From: Nageia nagi
Lineage: Eukaryota; Pinophyta
Direction: 5' to 3'
Assembly: GCA_050084985.1 (NCBI GenBank)
Contig: JBITNC010000001.1
Location: 32,922,001 to 32,986,000 of the forward strand
DNA: 64,000 nucleotides
Below, in pieces: positions 12,300 through 23,099 of the stretch. The notes beneath the pieces were generated by a model. The model was not told where the DNA came from and did not search any database. It worked only from the letters and a program-made list of their open reading frames with translations. Made by a program: the position numbers and the translations under genes. How positions within the stretch are numbered: position 1 is the stretch's first letter; each line of letters begins with the position of its first letter.

Positions 12300-12785
12300 T
12301 TATTGATGAATTGGCTCTTCTTATTACCCATTGATTTTAGCCAAAATTTTTTACATCATCACTCAAAATTAGTAGGCTCTATTTGGGATCTTCTTGAACC
12401 ATCATCCACCATTACTTATTCTAGGATCCGTTGATTTTAGCCAAAAGTTTTGACATCATCACTCAAAATTAGTGGGCTCTATTTAAGATCTTCTTGAATA
12501 ATCACCCATCATTACTTATTCCAAGACCCACTGATTTCAGCCAAAAGTTCTATCATCATCACTCAAAATTGGTGGGTTCTATTTGGTATCTTCTTGAATC
12601 ATCACTCACCATTAATTATTCTAGGTTTCATTGATTTTACCCCAAAGTTTTGATGTCATCACTCAAAATTGGTGGGCTTTATTTAGGATTTTCTTGAATC
12701 ATCATTTGCCATTACTTATCTTAGGACTCACAAATTTTAGCCAAAAGTTTTGACATCATCACTCTAAATTAGTGGGCTTTATTTA
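12300..12785. repeat. 100-bp tandem array in Gypsy-2 3' LTR, five units
   Basis: The anchor actcaaaatt (one copy actctaaatt) lies at exactly 12361, 12461, 12561, 12661 and 12761. Units contain an attgattttagccaaaag-like core, (ga)catcatcac, then a gtgggctctattt-like segment. The 5' LTR has the same array with four units at 48202-48502. The extra unit accounts for most of the length difference between the two LTRs. Confidence 0.92.
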
Positions 12786-12805
12786 CTTCTTAGTACTTTC
12801 CATTG

Positions 12806-12810
12806 ATTAT
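12806..12810. repeat. Target-site duplication of Gypsy-1, left copy (attat)
   Basis: attat lies just before the TG start of Gypsy-1. The right copy at 36300-36304 is attac. The uninterrupted sequence in the Gypsy-2 5' LTR (gattatttgg near 48550) confirms the site. Confidence 0.78.
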
Positions 12811-14708
12811 TGTACTCCTCTAGAATCACACTCAAAATTTGGGTAATTCTATTATTCTTTATTCTTTATTATTTCGTTTTTATTACCTAGGAGCTGTGTA
12901 TATAAGAGTACCTAAGGGGAACACTATTCCTTTAAAGTCCTCATGACTGGTAAAAATTTTGTATTCTTTCATTATAAATTCCCCTACTCATTTATTTTTC
13001 TTAGAGTGTTAAAAGTTATTTTTTATGTAAATAAAGTTACCTAGGAGTTTTGTCATTCTTTAGTACCCAAGATTATGTAGATAAGGTTACCTAGAAGTTA
13101 AGTTAATAAGACTTGTGTCAATTTTGTATTCTTTTATTCTTTAAGAGCCAAGAGTTAAGAGTCTCAAAAAATCATGTCATCTTCTCTAGTATACTCAAGA
13201 AGTATTATATGCAAAAGTTCTCAAAGTCATATTTATTACCTTAGAGTCTCTAGAAATTGTTGGTATAAATGTCCAAAACTTGTACATATTCAAAGTTCAA
13301 CTTTTGAAGAATACCAACAAAGCCCAAAGATTTTGAAGCATGACATCATAGTTTTTGATCAAAATCAATGGGTCCTAGAATAGGTAGTAGCGGGTGCAGA
13401 TTTTCAAAGAATATCAATAGAGCCTAGTAATTTTAGGAGGTGACATCACATTTTTTTAGAAATTAATGAGTCTAAGAGAAATTAGAATTTCTATAGAACC
13501 TACTGATCCTAAGAGATGACATTATAATTTTTTGATGAGAATCAATGAGTTCTGATCAAATCAAAATATCAACAAAACCTAGGGATTTTGAAGGATGACA
13601 TCATAAATTTTGATAAAAATAAGCAAGTCCTAGAAGAAGAACATAGAGCTTGCCAAATAAGTGAAAGAGTAGTGCATGAAAAATACCACTCAGGTCCACT
13701 TCATTTTAAATGTTTGACCCTTAGGACCCTATTAATTTGTTGACATCAACTCATTTCCATATAGTAATGGTAATGCTTCTTGATTTATAAAAACTTAATA
13801 TCTATCAACCATAATTACTTTGATTACTAACCTCCATAGTGGAGATCATTAAGATTGAAGAGAAGTAGATGGAGGCTAATAAACCATACAACCAGATCAT
13901 ACCAATCAATGCATAATCAAATAATTACTCAATTAGCTATAGTGCTATCTTTAATTAGCTATAGGGTTGAAGGAGTAGTCAATGATATGTCAAGAAGATT
14001 ATGGCTCTATGGATATGGCTAACTAGAGGTTGCAAATACCTAGATGGTTTAGATAGTTATGATGATTAGTACTTATCCATTGTATAATCTAGCATAGTTT
14101 TAATATTATATAAATAGTGCTATTTTAGTTATTTCATTCAATACTAGTAGTAATGTATATTAATGAGACCCAACCACCCAAAGTGAGGGGAAGTTGTATA
14201 AATAGCTAGTTTTTAGAAATTAAAGAGGTAAAAAATTTAGAAAATTTACCATAATCTATACAAGCAATTCACATATGATAATGCAAATGGATAATACTTT
14301 GCACTTTTGCAACAAAATGGTTATCATCGCTTTTGTAAATGTTATGTGTGAAAATTTTTCTTCAAATTGTGGCTATGTATTATGATTGTGAGATCCCAAG
14401 TGTGAGATAGTCTACTATTCTTAATCTTGGCTATGGATTGCTACCTATGCTGCAATGCTTGAGTTGTCAATTTCCTATTTTAGTTGTTTATTTGCTTATC
14501 TCTTTCCTATAACTCTTCATCTTTTTATTCCTTTCTTGTTACTTTTGACCTTAAATATAGATAGGAATTGGCTTATAAATTAGATATTAAGTATACAACC
14601 AACATGAGTGCATCCCCACCACCTTCTACTCTTTAAGGAACCTACCATTATAGGAAGTGGAGAATACAACCAGACCAAACCCTTGAGGTTACACTATATG
14701 AATCAATA
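12811..14708 (+). repeat. Gypsy-1 5' LTR
   Basis: Starts tgtactcctctagaat and ends near gaatcaata. It aligns with 34378-36299 throughout. Its middle carries diverged repeats around tgacatcata at 13341, 13441, 13517 and 13596, corresponding in reverse orientation to the 100-bp array of Gypsy-2. A 69-codon frame at 13174-13383 lies within these repeats and is not a gene. Confidence 0.9.
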
Positions 14709-14723
14709 GTAGCTAGTTCTATT

Positions 14724-14741
14724 TTTGGTACGCTCGATGGG
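14724..14741 (+). promoter_or_regulatory. Primer-binding-site-like segment of Gypsy-1
   Basis: tttggtacgctcgatggg lies 15 bp inside the 5' LTR, the position of the TTTGGCxC...GGTGGG-type primer site of Tat/Athila-like elements. The corresponding place in Gypsy-2 (47029-47047, complement) is similar. The primer tRNA cannot be assigned with certainty because of decay. Confidence 0.5.
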
Positions 14742-14984
14742 ACTCAAGCTAAATATCATATTTAGCAAGCATTGTTAGGCTTGATAGCCTCATTTGGTGG
14801 GTTATCAACTTGATCTTTCAATATTATAAGGTTTTTATAACTTATTGGCAACTTTGCTATCAACTAGTCATATTTTTTAAACTCTAGCACTTCCAAAATG
14901 TAGACTAACTAAAAGTAGTGCTAGAAATTCCTTTAGATAGCCTTGATTTCAAAAGATATCACTTCCTTATAGGAGGACTAGATG

Positions 14985-16560
14985 AAATATATCTTAGGTT
15001 GTGTCTCCTTTGACTCCTTTAAGGGATACTCCTTTATCAATTGTATTTGACTCATTCCCAAAAAATCCTTCACCTCCTATACATTCTCTAAGTAAGATTC
15101 AACTAGAAGACTTCCTTTCTTAGAATAATAGTCATCCTTTGGTTGTAGCTGCTAATTCATCACCTATACCTCAAGTAAATTTTAAAGTTTGACCTAAGTA
15201 TGATGGCTTTGAGAAGATACCATATGAGCACTATTAAGATTTATCATTGTTAGCTTCAAGCTTGGACATTACTGATGAAACTATGATGACAAGGTTACTA
15301 TCACACTCTTTTGATGGAAAAGTAATTGAATGGTTTAGAACTATCACCCCCAAATCTATAAATTCATGGGGAGAGTTATGTTAAGCCCTAATTAAAATAT
15401 TTTCTATAGATGGTGATGATAGCATGTTCCTTAGCCTTATAGCATGTATCAAAAGACATATGCATGAATCTATTAATAAATTTAATATTAGATTTGAGAG
15501 AACATGGAAATACATACTAGCAAGGATAAGACCAACAAATGCTCAAGCTCTAATATATTACTAAAAAGCTTTTCTTCTTGATCTTAATATGCTTATCATT
15601 ATGTCAAGAGATACATTTTTAGATGTTTACCAGATAGCAAAGATTACAAAACATACCTTGGTGTCCTTTGATAAAATGTAGCCCAAAATGATCATGCCTA
15701 TATTTTCAAGTTTACCTCCCAATTAGACTCCACAAATAGGTCACCTTGGAGTTCTAGCCTTACCACCTCCTCCCAAGCCTACTATTCAAAATTAGCTACT
15801 AGCATTACTTGCTCTTGCATACATAAGCATTGGTACCAAACCTAAATCTCAACAAGAGGAGATGATAAAGTAGTTGGAGATAATTATCAAAAATTTATCC
15901 AACAAGATCACTTTGCAAGAAAGGTAAAATCATGGTTTCAACTATAGAAGATATGATAATTAGTATCAACCAAGATTCCAACCTAAAGAAAATTAACCAA
16001 AATAGTCTAATCTTTATAAAATAATCGAGAATGCTATTATGACTAGTTCTATAGATAGTGATACTTTGGGCATTACAAAATGGTGTCCACCATGTTCAAC
16101 TCTTTATTTTCCAAATTCATGTGTGGTATATCAACATCAATATTTGAGGTTACATTCTAACTAGATGGTAGAACCTACTTTAGATCCTACTACTAACCTC
16201 ATAATGGTTAATTTTTATATTCTAAGATATGCTAGAGAATAAGCAAATTATGTCCAAACTAGAGTGACTTATCTAGTAGCCCCATAGTAGCCTCAATCCA
16301 CTCAATAGTATCATTCTCCCACTCAAGCCCAACTTAAACCTAAAAAAGCTAAGACTCCCTTAGCTCAATTTTAGAACCAATGTCATTAAGTCTTATCTAA
16401 TTTAGGTATTATTCCATCATGTCTGGGTACTATCTTATCAAACTTGGGTACTAATGCTTTGAGTGAAATAAACCTTGCTATAACAAGAAAAGAAGTATCA
16501 AAAAAAGAAAGACCCAGCATGTTGAGATATCCTTTCATCACTAATTATCATGAAGAAAAT
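14985..16560 (+). pseudogene. Gypsy-1 gag, decayed
   Basis: One plus-strand frame with TAG/TAA interruptions encodes a retrotransposon gag. It shows PKYDGFEKIPYEHY, LLSHSFDGKVIEWF, INSWGELC and a KFNIRFERTW segment, the usual capsid-like retrotrans_gag pattern. It is followed by IRPTNAQALIYY and a proline-rich linker. Near 16081-16125 lies WCPPCSTLYFPNSC, a decayed zinc knuckle; Gypsy-2 has CSTSHFLDSC, giving C-x2-C-x3-H-x4-C, so the histidine is Tyr here. The start codon is unclear. Many stops fall where Gln would be expected. In life this would form the virus-like particle that packages element RNA. Confidence 0.8.
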
Positions 16561-16599
16561 ACTACATAACATTTCAAAATACATCAACAAGTAGAAACA

Positions 16600-17335
16600 A
16601 GTAATTCTATCCCATATGCTATGTATAATATTATGAAAGAATTGAATAAAACTCCTTCTAGGATGATAATGTTTGATTCATTAAAGATACTAGGTCAATT
16701 AGATCTTTTGTAAGAAGCTTTAAAGTTAAAAAATAACAAAAAAAAGGATAAATGAAGAGAATCATATCTATGGTATATCTAAAGTTGTCCCTCCAGCTCC
16801 AATAGGTGTAATAAGACACTCACCTTTCTATTTATCTTTGAGATTAGAAGGTTGGGTAGTAAATAACTATATAATTGATACTAGAGCTACCATAACTATT
16901 ATCCCTAAAACTATTATGGATGAAATGAAATTGTACATTACAAGATGCATTAATGGTGTCATATAGTTGAATTCTTCCTTAGTAGATATTGTTGGTAGTG
17001 TTAAAGGTGTTCAAATAACCTTGAATGCATTCTCTAATATTTTGTTGTCTAAGAAATTATTGTAGTTGATCTTCCACCTCTATTCAAAATTTGTCTTTCT
17101 AGAAAATTCACTACTAAATTAGGTGGGTACCTAGCCTTAGACTATACTCATCTTCTACTTCCTTTCAAAAATAAATAGGTGAAGATTCCAAAAGAAGGTA
17201 CTAAAACTATCCATCTAAAGAGGATCAATGAAGTAAACTACATAAATGATCCATAACCAATGGATTTATTTTATAGTGACACACTAAGGGAATCACTATT
17301 GATAACCAAATTTCTATCAGTAAATGATCTAAATT
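16600..17335 (+). pseudogene. Gypsy-1 aspartic protease region, decayed
   Basis: Follows gag. It contains MKELNKTPSRMIMFDSLKIL, then an aspartic protease core reading IIDTRATITIIP with the catalytic aspartate codon at 16877-16879. Most gypsy proteases have DTGA; here Gly is Arg, and Gypsy-2 has DIRA. The segment ending near 17160 (LSRKFTTKLGGYLALDY-like in the family) is broken by several stops. The enzyme would cleave the Gag-Pol polyprotein. Its position just before the archaeal-type RNase H is the same in Gypsy-2. Confidence 0.75.
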
Positions 17336-17399
17336 ACTAGGTCATAGATGCTAGCATGGGCAATTATTATCTATATAAAAACTTTTAGCCAATTTTAGT

Positions 17400-17707
17400 T
17401 ACTATTGATAAAGAACACAAGGTATGGATTATGTATTTTGATGGTTCCCATTATAGACATGGATGTGGAGCTAGAGTGGTATTCAAATCTCCAAAGGGGA
17501 CTACTAAAAGATTCTCCTTTCGATTCATATGGACCTATACAAACAATACTACCGAGTATAAAGCCCTTTATTTAGGGTTATCTAAAGCAATCAATATAGG
17601 TATTAGATGCCTAATTATCCATGGTGATTCTAAGTTAGTCATCAAGCAAGTCAAAAATTAGATTAGTGCAAAGCACCATTATCTAAATAAATATAAGAAA
17701 AGAGTGT
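17400..17707 (+). pseudogene. Gypsy-1 archaeal-type RNase H (aRNH), N-terminal part
   Basis: The open segment 17431-17661 reads IMYFDGSHYRHGCGARVVF, then NNTTEYKALYLGLSKAI and IHGDSKLVIKQV. This is the D-E-D active site of type-I RNase H of the archaeal/plant-like class found in Tat retrotransposons. It lies upstream of the RT, between protease and RT, rather than downstream of the normal RNase H. Copia-1 is inserted after KYKKRV at 17707, and the domain resumes at 26842. Gypsy-2 has the same domain at the same place (YFDGSRCRHGCGVGVVF). Confidence 0.85.
17703..17707. repeat. Target-site duplication of Copia-1, left copy (agtgt)
   Basis: agtgt precedes the TG of Copia-1 and is repeated exactly at 26842-26846. 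Confidence 0.93.
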
Positions 17708-18670
17708 TGTTGGACTTCGAGTGACACTGAGAGGGGGGTGAATCAGTGTATATAAAAATAATCAATTTAACCTTATTAAATAAAGATAGATTAAAAGCTA
17801 GAGAAAATTAAGCAAGCACACCAGTACATCACACAACACTAGATGTAACGAGGTTCACCAGATTGGCTACATGCCCAAAAATGACTGCTTGGACACCAAT
17901 CCAAATCCAACCATTAAAGAAAGCTTACAGATTCATAGCACCAATTGTGAAGGGTAGCACCAACTACCACTTTGCAAATAGTAGCACCTACTGCTTGGAG
18001 CACCAACTCTAGCTCTCAAGCACCCACTTGAGACAACATTTAAAAAGGAGGAAAGAATATAGTTCTAGAAGACCCTTAATGGTCTAGCTCTAATGCTCAC
18101 TGTTTTATCTCTGCACACAGCTCCAAAGTAACACACTTAAACAATCACACTCCTATCTGCATATTTGTTTGCTCACTTCACATTCTCCTATACTCCCCTC
18201 TTCCACACTATTACCTCCTCTCTCACACTTCTCTACTTGCCACACTTCACTCCTCTCTCGCCCTTCTCTACGCGTGCTTCACCGCCAAATCTCCAATAGA
18301 CCCTTCTCTACACACCATTTTTCACACTTCACGTACTTTCCTGCAACTGTTACACATCAAGAAAGCCCCTCATGAAACTATTCCTATCATGACACACTAC
18401 CAACAACAAACTGAAAAAGAATCTTTATTTGTAACTGCTCCTGCACTAAAGAGAGTTCACTATCTGAGTCTACAACTGCTGTAACTGATGAACGCTCCTC
18501 TTGCTCAAACATAGTTGTTCAGACAAATGTAGCTCTTTCTCCACTGATTTCAAAGATTTGATAGTATCTGATTATTTTTGATAATTTTGGACTCTTTTCT
18601 TCTTCATAATGGTATTTCTACTAATTCCAAACTCTTTGTCTTGCTTACCAAATGTTTATTGTATGCATCG

Positions 18671-19094
18671 TGATGTCATCATCTTCAGACTCCGGAAGTA
18701 GAGTAAAACTCTTCCCACATGATGTCATCATCTCTGGACTCCGGTCTTTACCAAAACATGACTATCTTATCCTCTATGATGTCATACTTTTAATCCAGAA
18801 CATTTACTTTATGGACTCCAGATTTTCAATCTCTCTTTGCTGATCTCATCTCTGCATTTCAGAATGCTTTACTCACTGGCTCCAGCTATTTGATCACTCT
18901 TTACTGACCTCATCATCTCCAGAACTTGGTTCTATTAAAGAATGTGAACATTGTTCTCCCCATGACATCATCTCTTACTTTTGGAATGTTTTACTCGCTG
19001 GCTCTGACTCTTTTAGTCACCCCTTGCTGACCTCATCACTTCCGAGATCTGGGCTCATTCAAAAAATGTGAACGTTGTTCTCCCCATGACATCA
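18671..19094. promoter_or_regulatory. Cluster of TGATGTCA / TGACATCA sites in Copia-1 LTR
   Basis: tgatgtca lies at 18671, 18720 and 18777, and tgacatca at 18963 and 19087, with tgacctca variants between. Each differs by one C-to-T or G-to-A change from TGACGTCA, the palindromic bZIP (as-1/CRE-like) core. They lie between the terminal repeat array and the U5 side, where LTR enhancers are expected. Function is inferred only. Confidence 0.4.
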
Positions 19095-19162
19095 TCTTCA
19101 TATTTCTAGAGTGCTCTACTTCTAGAATACTTAATTAACTGGTTCTAGCTCCTTAATTTCTC

Positions 19163-19447
19163 TTTGTTGACCTCACCTTCTCCAGAACCTGAACTTTTCA
19201 ACAACTCTCACCTTCTCCAAAACTCAGATTTTTCACAACTCTCACCTTCTCTGGAACCCAGATTTTTCACAACTCTCACCTTCTCCAGAACTCAGATTTT
19301 CCACAACTCTCACCTTCTCTGGAACCCAGATTTTTCACAACTCTCACCTTCTCTGGAACCTAGATTTTTCACAACTCTCACCTTCTCTGGAACCTGGACT
19401 TTTCAACAACTCTCACCTTCTCCGGAACTCAGATTTTTCCACAACTA
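19163..19447. repeat. 34-bp tandem array in Copia-1 3' LTR, about eight units
   Basis: acaactctca recurs at 19201, 19235, 19269, 19303, 19337, 19371 and 19406, a period of 34-35. Units contain ccttctctggaacc or ccttctccagaactc followed by agatttttc. The open frame here is only the translation of the repeat. The other LTR has the matching array at 26415-26695. Confidence 0.93.
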
Positions 19448-19594
19448 AGCTTTATCATTTCATTTCGGAACATCATCCTGGGGATCTTAAAATGAACTCA
19501 TACTACTACATGAAGACACAGCCAAAACCAAATGGATGCGAAGACATAGCCAAAACCACATGTTGACAACAATGATAATCACCCATGCTCAACA

Positions 19595-19610
19595 ATCTCC
19601 CCCTTTGGAA
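19595..19610 (-). promoter_or_regulatory. Copia-1 polypurine tract
   Basis: On the minus strand ttccaaagggggagat lies directly upstream of the 3' LTR, the expected position of the plus-strand primer for reverse transcription. Confidence 0.85.
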
Positions 19611-19799
19611 TTATTGGCAACACCACTTGATCAGACACCAACATCGGGACTTTTCTCTCCCCCTTTGTCAACAATAACAAAGGGCATTTACAGACTCCCC
19701 CTGAGTCCATACATGACATTCTTAGGAAATTAGTAGTATGCACACAAAAACAAGATACATAGAAGTAATATAGGAAAGAAAAAATAAACACTCCCCATG

Positions 19800-20641
19800 A
19801 GAATGTGACGTCTAGAACTAGCTAATGCTTGGGAAGGACAACAACTCCTAGCTTGTTTCAAAGATTTTTGAAGATGTCTTTGGGCAAGGGCTTTGTAAAG
19901 ATGTCTGCTACTTGCTCTGTGGTTGGAACAAAATCCAACTGTACTTCTCCTTACGCCACTCTTTCTTTTAGAAAGTGATATCTGATTGCTATATGCTTTG
20001 TTTATGAGTGCATAATAGATTTTTTGAGATATTGATTGCACTTGTGTTATCACACAGAACTGATATGGGCTCGTTAATCTGTATACCAAAATCTTTTAGC
20101 ATCTACTTCATCCATAGAATTTGTGTGCAGCAAGAAGTTGCTGCTATATACTCTGCTTCTGCTATAGATAGGATACTGAGTCTTATTTTTTACTATGCCA
20201 TCCAACAAGATTATTACCCAAATAAAATGCTCCTCCACTGGTGCTCTTCCTATCATCCACACATCCTACCCAGTTTGCATCTGAAAAGGCAATAAGTGTA
20301 AAGTCCTTTCCTCTAGGATACCATAAACCATATTCTACTGTACCTTTGAGATATCTGAATATTCTCTTTACTATAGTAACATGTGTTTCTTTGGGATTTG
20401 CTTGAAATCGAGCAACCATACATACTGCTTGAAGAATATCTGATCTAGTAGCTATCAAATATAATAAACTTCCAATCATTGACCTGTATTGTGTTTGATC
20501 TACTATTGGTGCTTTATCATCCTTGCTTAATTTGCAGCCTATCATCATAGGGGTGCTCACAGGTTTACAGTCTTCCATGGTAAAATTCTTCAGCATCTCC
20601 TTAACATACTTGGTTTGAGAAATGAACATGCCATTCTTCAA
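19800..20641 (-). pseudogene. Copia-1 RNase H domain and pol C terminus
   Basis: The minus-strand segment 20641-20183 continues from the RT through the connection region (NGMFISQTKYVKEML, CKPVSTPM, YRSMIGSLLYLIATRSDI). It goes on into RNase H with IAFSDANWVGCVDDRKSTSG and LVGWHSKK. After a TAA and a frameshift near 20175 it resumes as IAEAEYIAAATSCCTQILWMK, then CDNTSAINISKNP and KHIAIRYHFL, the standard copia RNase H end. Catalytic Asp/Glu/Asp positions are present. In the element the enzyme degrades the RNA strand of the RNA-DNA hybrid. Confidence 0.9.
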
Positions 20642-21340
20642 CTAATTGATTTGTAGGCCGAGAAAGAATGCAAGCTCACCTATCATAGACATCTCAAATT
20701 CTGTTTGCATGTTGTCAGCAAGATTTTTACATAGCTCATTCTTGCTTCCTCCAAAGATTATATCATCTACATAGACAACAACAATTAGCTGATTTTCCTT
20801 TTCTGATTTAATGTATAAATTGCTATCCACCATTCCTTTTCTAAAGCCTTGCTGCTGAAGATATGTATCAAGTTTGGAGTACCATGCTCGAGGTGCCTAT
20901 TTTAAACCATACAGAGCCTTCTTTAGTTTGCATACCAGATTAGGATTCTCTCCCAATTAGAAACCATCTGGCTGTTCAATATAGACTTCTTCCTCAATTT
21001 TGCCATTTAGAAAGGCTGATTTTACATCCATTTGATAAACTTTAAAGTTTTTATACACTGCAAAAGCTAAAAACATGCGAATAGCTTCTAATCTAGCCAC
21101 AGGTGCAAAAGTTTCTTCAAAATCAATTCCTTCAACTTGAGCATATCCCTTGCAAACAAGTCTAGCTTTATTTCGAACCACTATCCCATCTTCATTCAAC
21201 TTATTGCGAAAAATCCACTTTGTGCCAATCACATTTTTGTTGGCTGGTCTAGGAACGAGTTCCCATGTTTCATTCTTTTCAATTTGAGTGAGTTCTTCCT
21301 CCATTGCTTTCATCCAGCTTTCATCTTGGCTAGCTTCTGA
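20642..21340 (-). pseudogene. Copia-1 reverse transcriptase
   Basis: Copia-type RT (RVT_2). The segment 21313-20957 reads [20 protein letters not shown], then [27 protein letters not shown] and [19 protein letters not shown] with [12 protein letters not shown]. After TAG codons at QPDGF* and near LYGLK*APRAWY, the palm motif YVDDIIFGG follows with both aspartates intact (20762-20773). Then comes MIGELAFFLGLQIN and a TAG. Stops replace Gln at three places; otherwise the domain is well preserved. Confidence 0.93.
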
Positions 21341-21559
21341 GACATTTTTAGGCTCTATACTGGATAGGAGAGAATAGGTGCTTGAAACCCCTCTGCAAGT
21401 TTGGATGCTTGTATGAAACTCACCGATGATTTGCTCTTGTGGATGATCCTTGTACCATCTATTTGATGGAGTTTTTGAATTTTCATCTTCTTCCGACTCA
21501 TTTTCTGAAACACCATTTGAGTTACTTGGTGAATTTGAATCTTTTGGTTTCTTTACTTT

Positions 21560-22560
21560 GATTTTGTACAGAGGCTTAGATTTGTTTTTATTCTTTTTGT
21601 CTTCTTCAATTGAATCTTAATAGGCAGGAAGATCATCATCATCATTTCTCTTAGGAAGATCTCTTTGCTCATCAATGCGAACATCAGCACTATCAACGAT
21701 TATTTTTGTCCTTTTATTGTAACACCTGTATGCTTTGCTCTTCGAAGAGTAACCAAGAAAGATACCTTCATCAGATCTATCCTCAAACTTTCCTAAATTT
21801 TCTTCTATTCTCTTAATATAGCATTTGCTACCAAAGATCCTGAAGTGCCTCACTGTAGCTCTTCTTCCAAACCATAATTCATATGGTGTTCTATCCTCAT
21901 GTGGTCGCATCATACATCTATTTTGAATATGCACTGCAGTATGCACTACTTCTTTCCAGAACCTATCAGCAACCTTGCTTTCTATCAGCATGGTTCGAGC
22001 CATTTCTTGTACTGCTCTATTTTTTCTTTCAACTACTCCATTTTGTTGTGGAGTTCTAGTTGCAGAGAATTGTCTTTTAATTCCATGTTGTATGCAAAAC
22101 TAGTAAACTCATCAGAAGTGAACTCACCTCCTCTGTCTGAGTGAATACATTTAATTCTCCTCTCTATCTGATTTTCTACTTGATTTTTAAATGCTTTGAA
22201 CATTTCAAAAGCTTCAGATTTATGTTTTAAAAATTGCACCCAAGTCATTCTTGAATAATCATCTATGAATAGAATAAAATACTTATCTCCATTGAAGCTT
22301 TGTGTTCTCATTGGTCTGCATAGGTCGGTGTGTACGATTTTCAATGGTTTACTTGTGTGATATTCTTTCACTTTGAACTTTGCCCGAGTTTGCTTTCCCT
22401 TTTGGCATGAATCATAAATATCATTTGCTGGTGTGCTGATACTGGGTATATCTCTTACTGCTCTTTTTGAGCAAATGTTCATCAAGTTTTTAAAATAGAT
22501 GTGTCCCAATCTCTTATGCCATAGCCAATCATCACTCTCCTTGCCTAGAAGACATGATCC
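21560..22560 (-). pseudogene. Copia-1 integrase
   Basis: The zinc-binding N-terminal part has LGHIYFKNL and DIYDSCQKGKQ, where the first Cys of the CxxC pair reads Tyr. The core has IVHTDLCRPM (first Asp), FILFIDDYSRMTWV and CIHSDRGGEF (second Asp). After a 1-base deletion near 22100, HGIKRQFSATRTPQQNG and VVERKNR (catalytic Glu) follow. The C-terminal part 22003-21617 has RPHEDRTPYELWFGRR, FRIFGSKCYIKR and IFLGYSSKSKAYRCYN, the copia-type C-terminal domain. The D-D-E triad is therefore present but split by a frameshift. The enzyme inserts element cDNA into the genome. Confidence 0.92.
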
Positions 22561-22980
22561 CTCTGAAATATCTGATAAGGTGTATAAATTGCCACAGGTT
22601 CTTGTACCAACTGCTACGAGTCTACCACTATTTGCCCTTCGGATCTCAAGCCATGCTTTTTGAAAATTACATCATGTCCTTTGTCACATATTTGACTGAT
22701 GCTCAACAAATTATGCTTCAGTCCCACAAAAAATAATACCTTTTTGGATCTGATTTTTCCGTCATTTATTTTGACTGTCCCTTTGCTGATAATCTATGCG
22801 CCATCATTGTTTCCAAATCTTACTGACCCACCTTCATATTCCTGTAGTTTTTGAAATTTCTTCTTGTCACCTGTCATGTGACTTGAGCATCCACTATCTA
22901 ATATCCATGGTGATGGTTTGTCTTGAGCTTTTAATGCTGTTTGAATGATTAAGGAATCTTTATCCTCTCTAAGTTTCTCC
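22560..22980 (-). pseudogene. Copia-1 aspartic protease
   Basis: The minus strand gives PSPWILDSGCSSHMTGDK near 22880-22915, the copia protease signature with the catalytic DSG intact. VRFGNNDGA, a TAG, IISKGTVKINDGKI and GLKHNLLSISQICDKG follow. The last segment is the pre-integrase module that joins protease to integrase. One clear nonsense codon lies at about 22797. Confidence 0.88.
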
Positions 22981-23099
22981 TTTTCTTTCCAAACTTGTTT
23001 TACTTTTATTTCAGCTTCTTGTTTTTTATTATTCTTTTCTACTTCCTATGGATGACTGCTCTGAAACTGTTTATTCTGTCTTATGGAAGGAAATTGTCT

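Larger units (their letters stand above)
11209..12810 (-). repeat. Gypsy-2 3' LTR, first part
   Basis: Matches 47062-48553 of the intact 5' LTR and starts tgttgatcgatataatg. It contains five copies of a 100-bp tandem unit near its end. It stops after ccattgattat, where Gypsy-1 begins, and the LTR resumes at 36300. Confidence 0.88.
17708..19594 (-). repeat. Copia-1 3' LTR
   Basis: Starts tgttggacttcgagtgacac and ends catgctcaaca. It contains a 34-bp tandem array (19163-19447) and several TGATGTCA/TGACATCA sites between 18671 and 19094. Confidence 0.96.

Noticed and set aside
13174-13383. 69-codon frame in the Gypsy-1 5' LTR
   Set aside because: It lies inside LTR repeats, has no family character and is not kept in the 3' LTR.
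19163-19447. Regular 34-bp repeats that could suggest a CRISPR array
   Set aside because: Units are head-to-tail without spacers, occur in both LTRs of a retrotransposon, and the sequence is plant nuclear DNA.
19164-19448. 94-codon open frame, and the similar one at 26409-26813
   Set aside because: They are translations of the 34-bp tandem repeat inside the Copia-1 LTRs.
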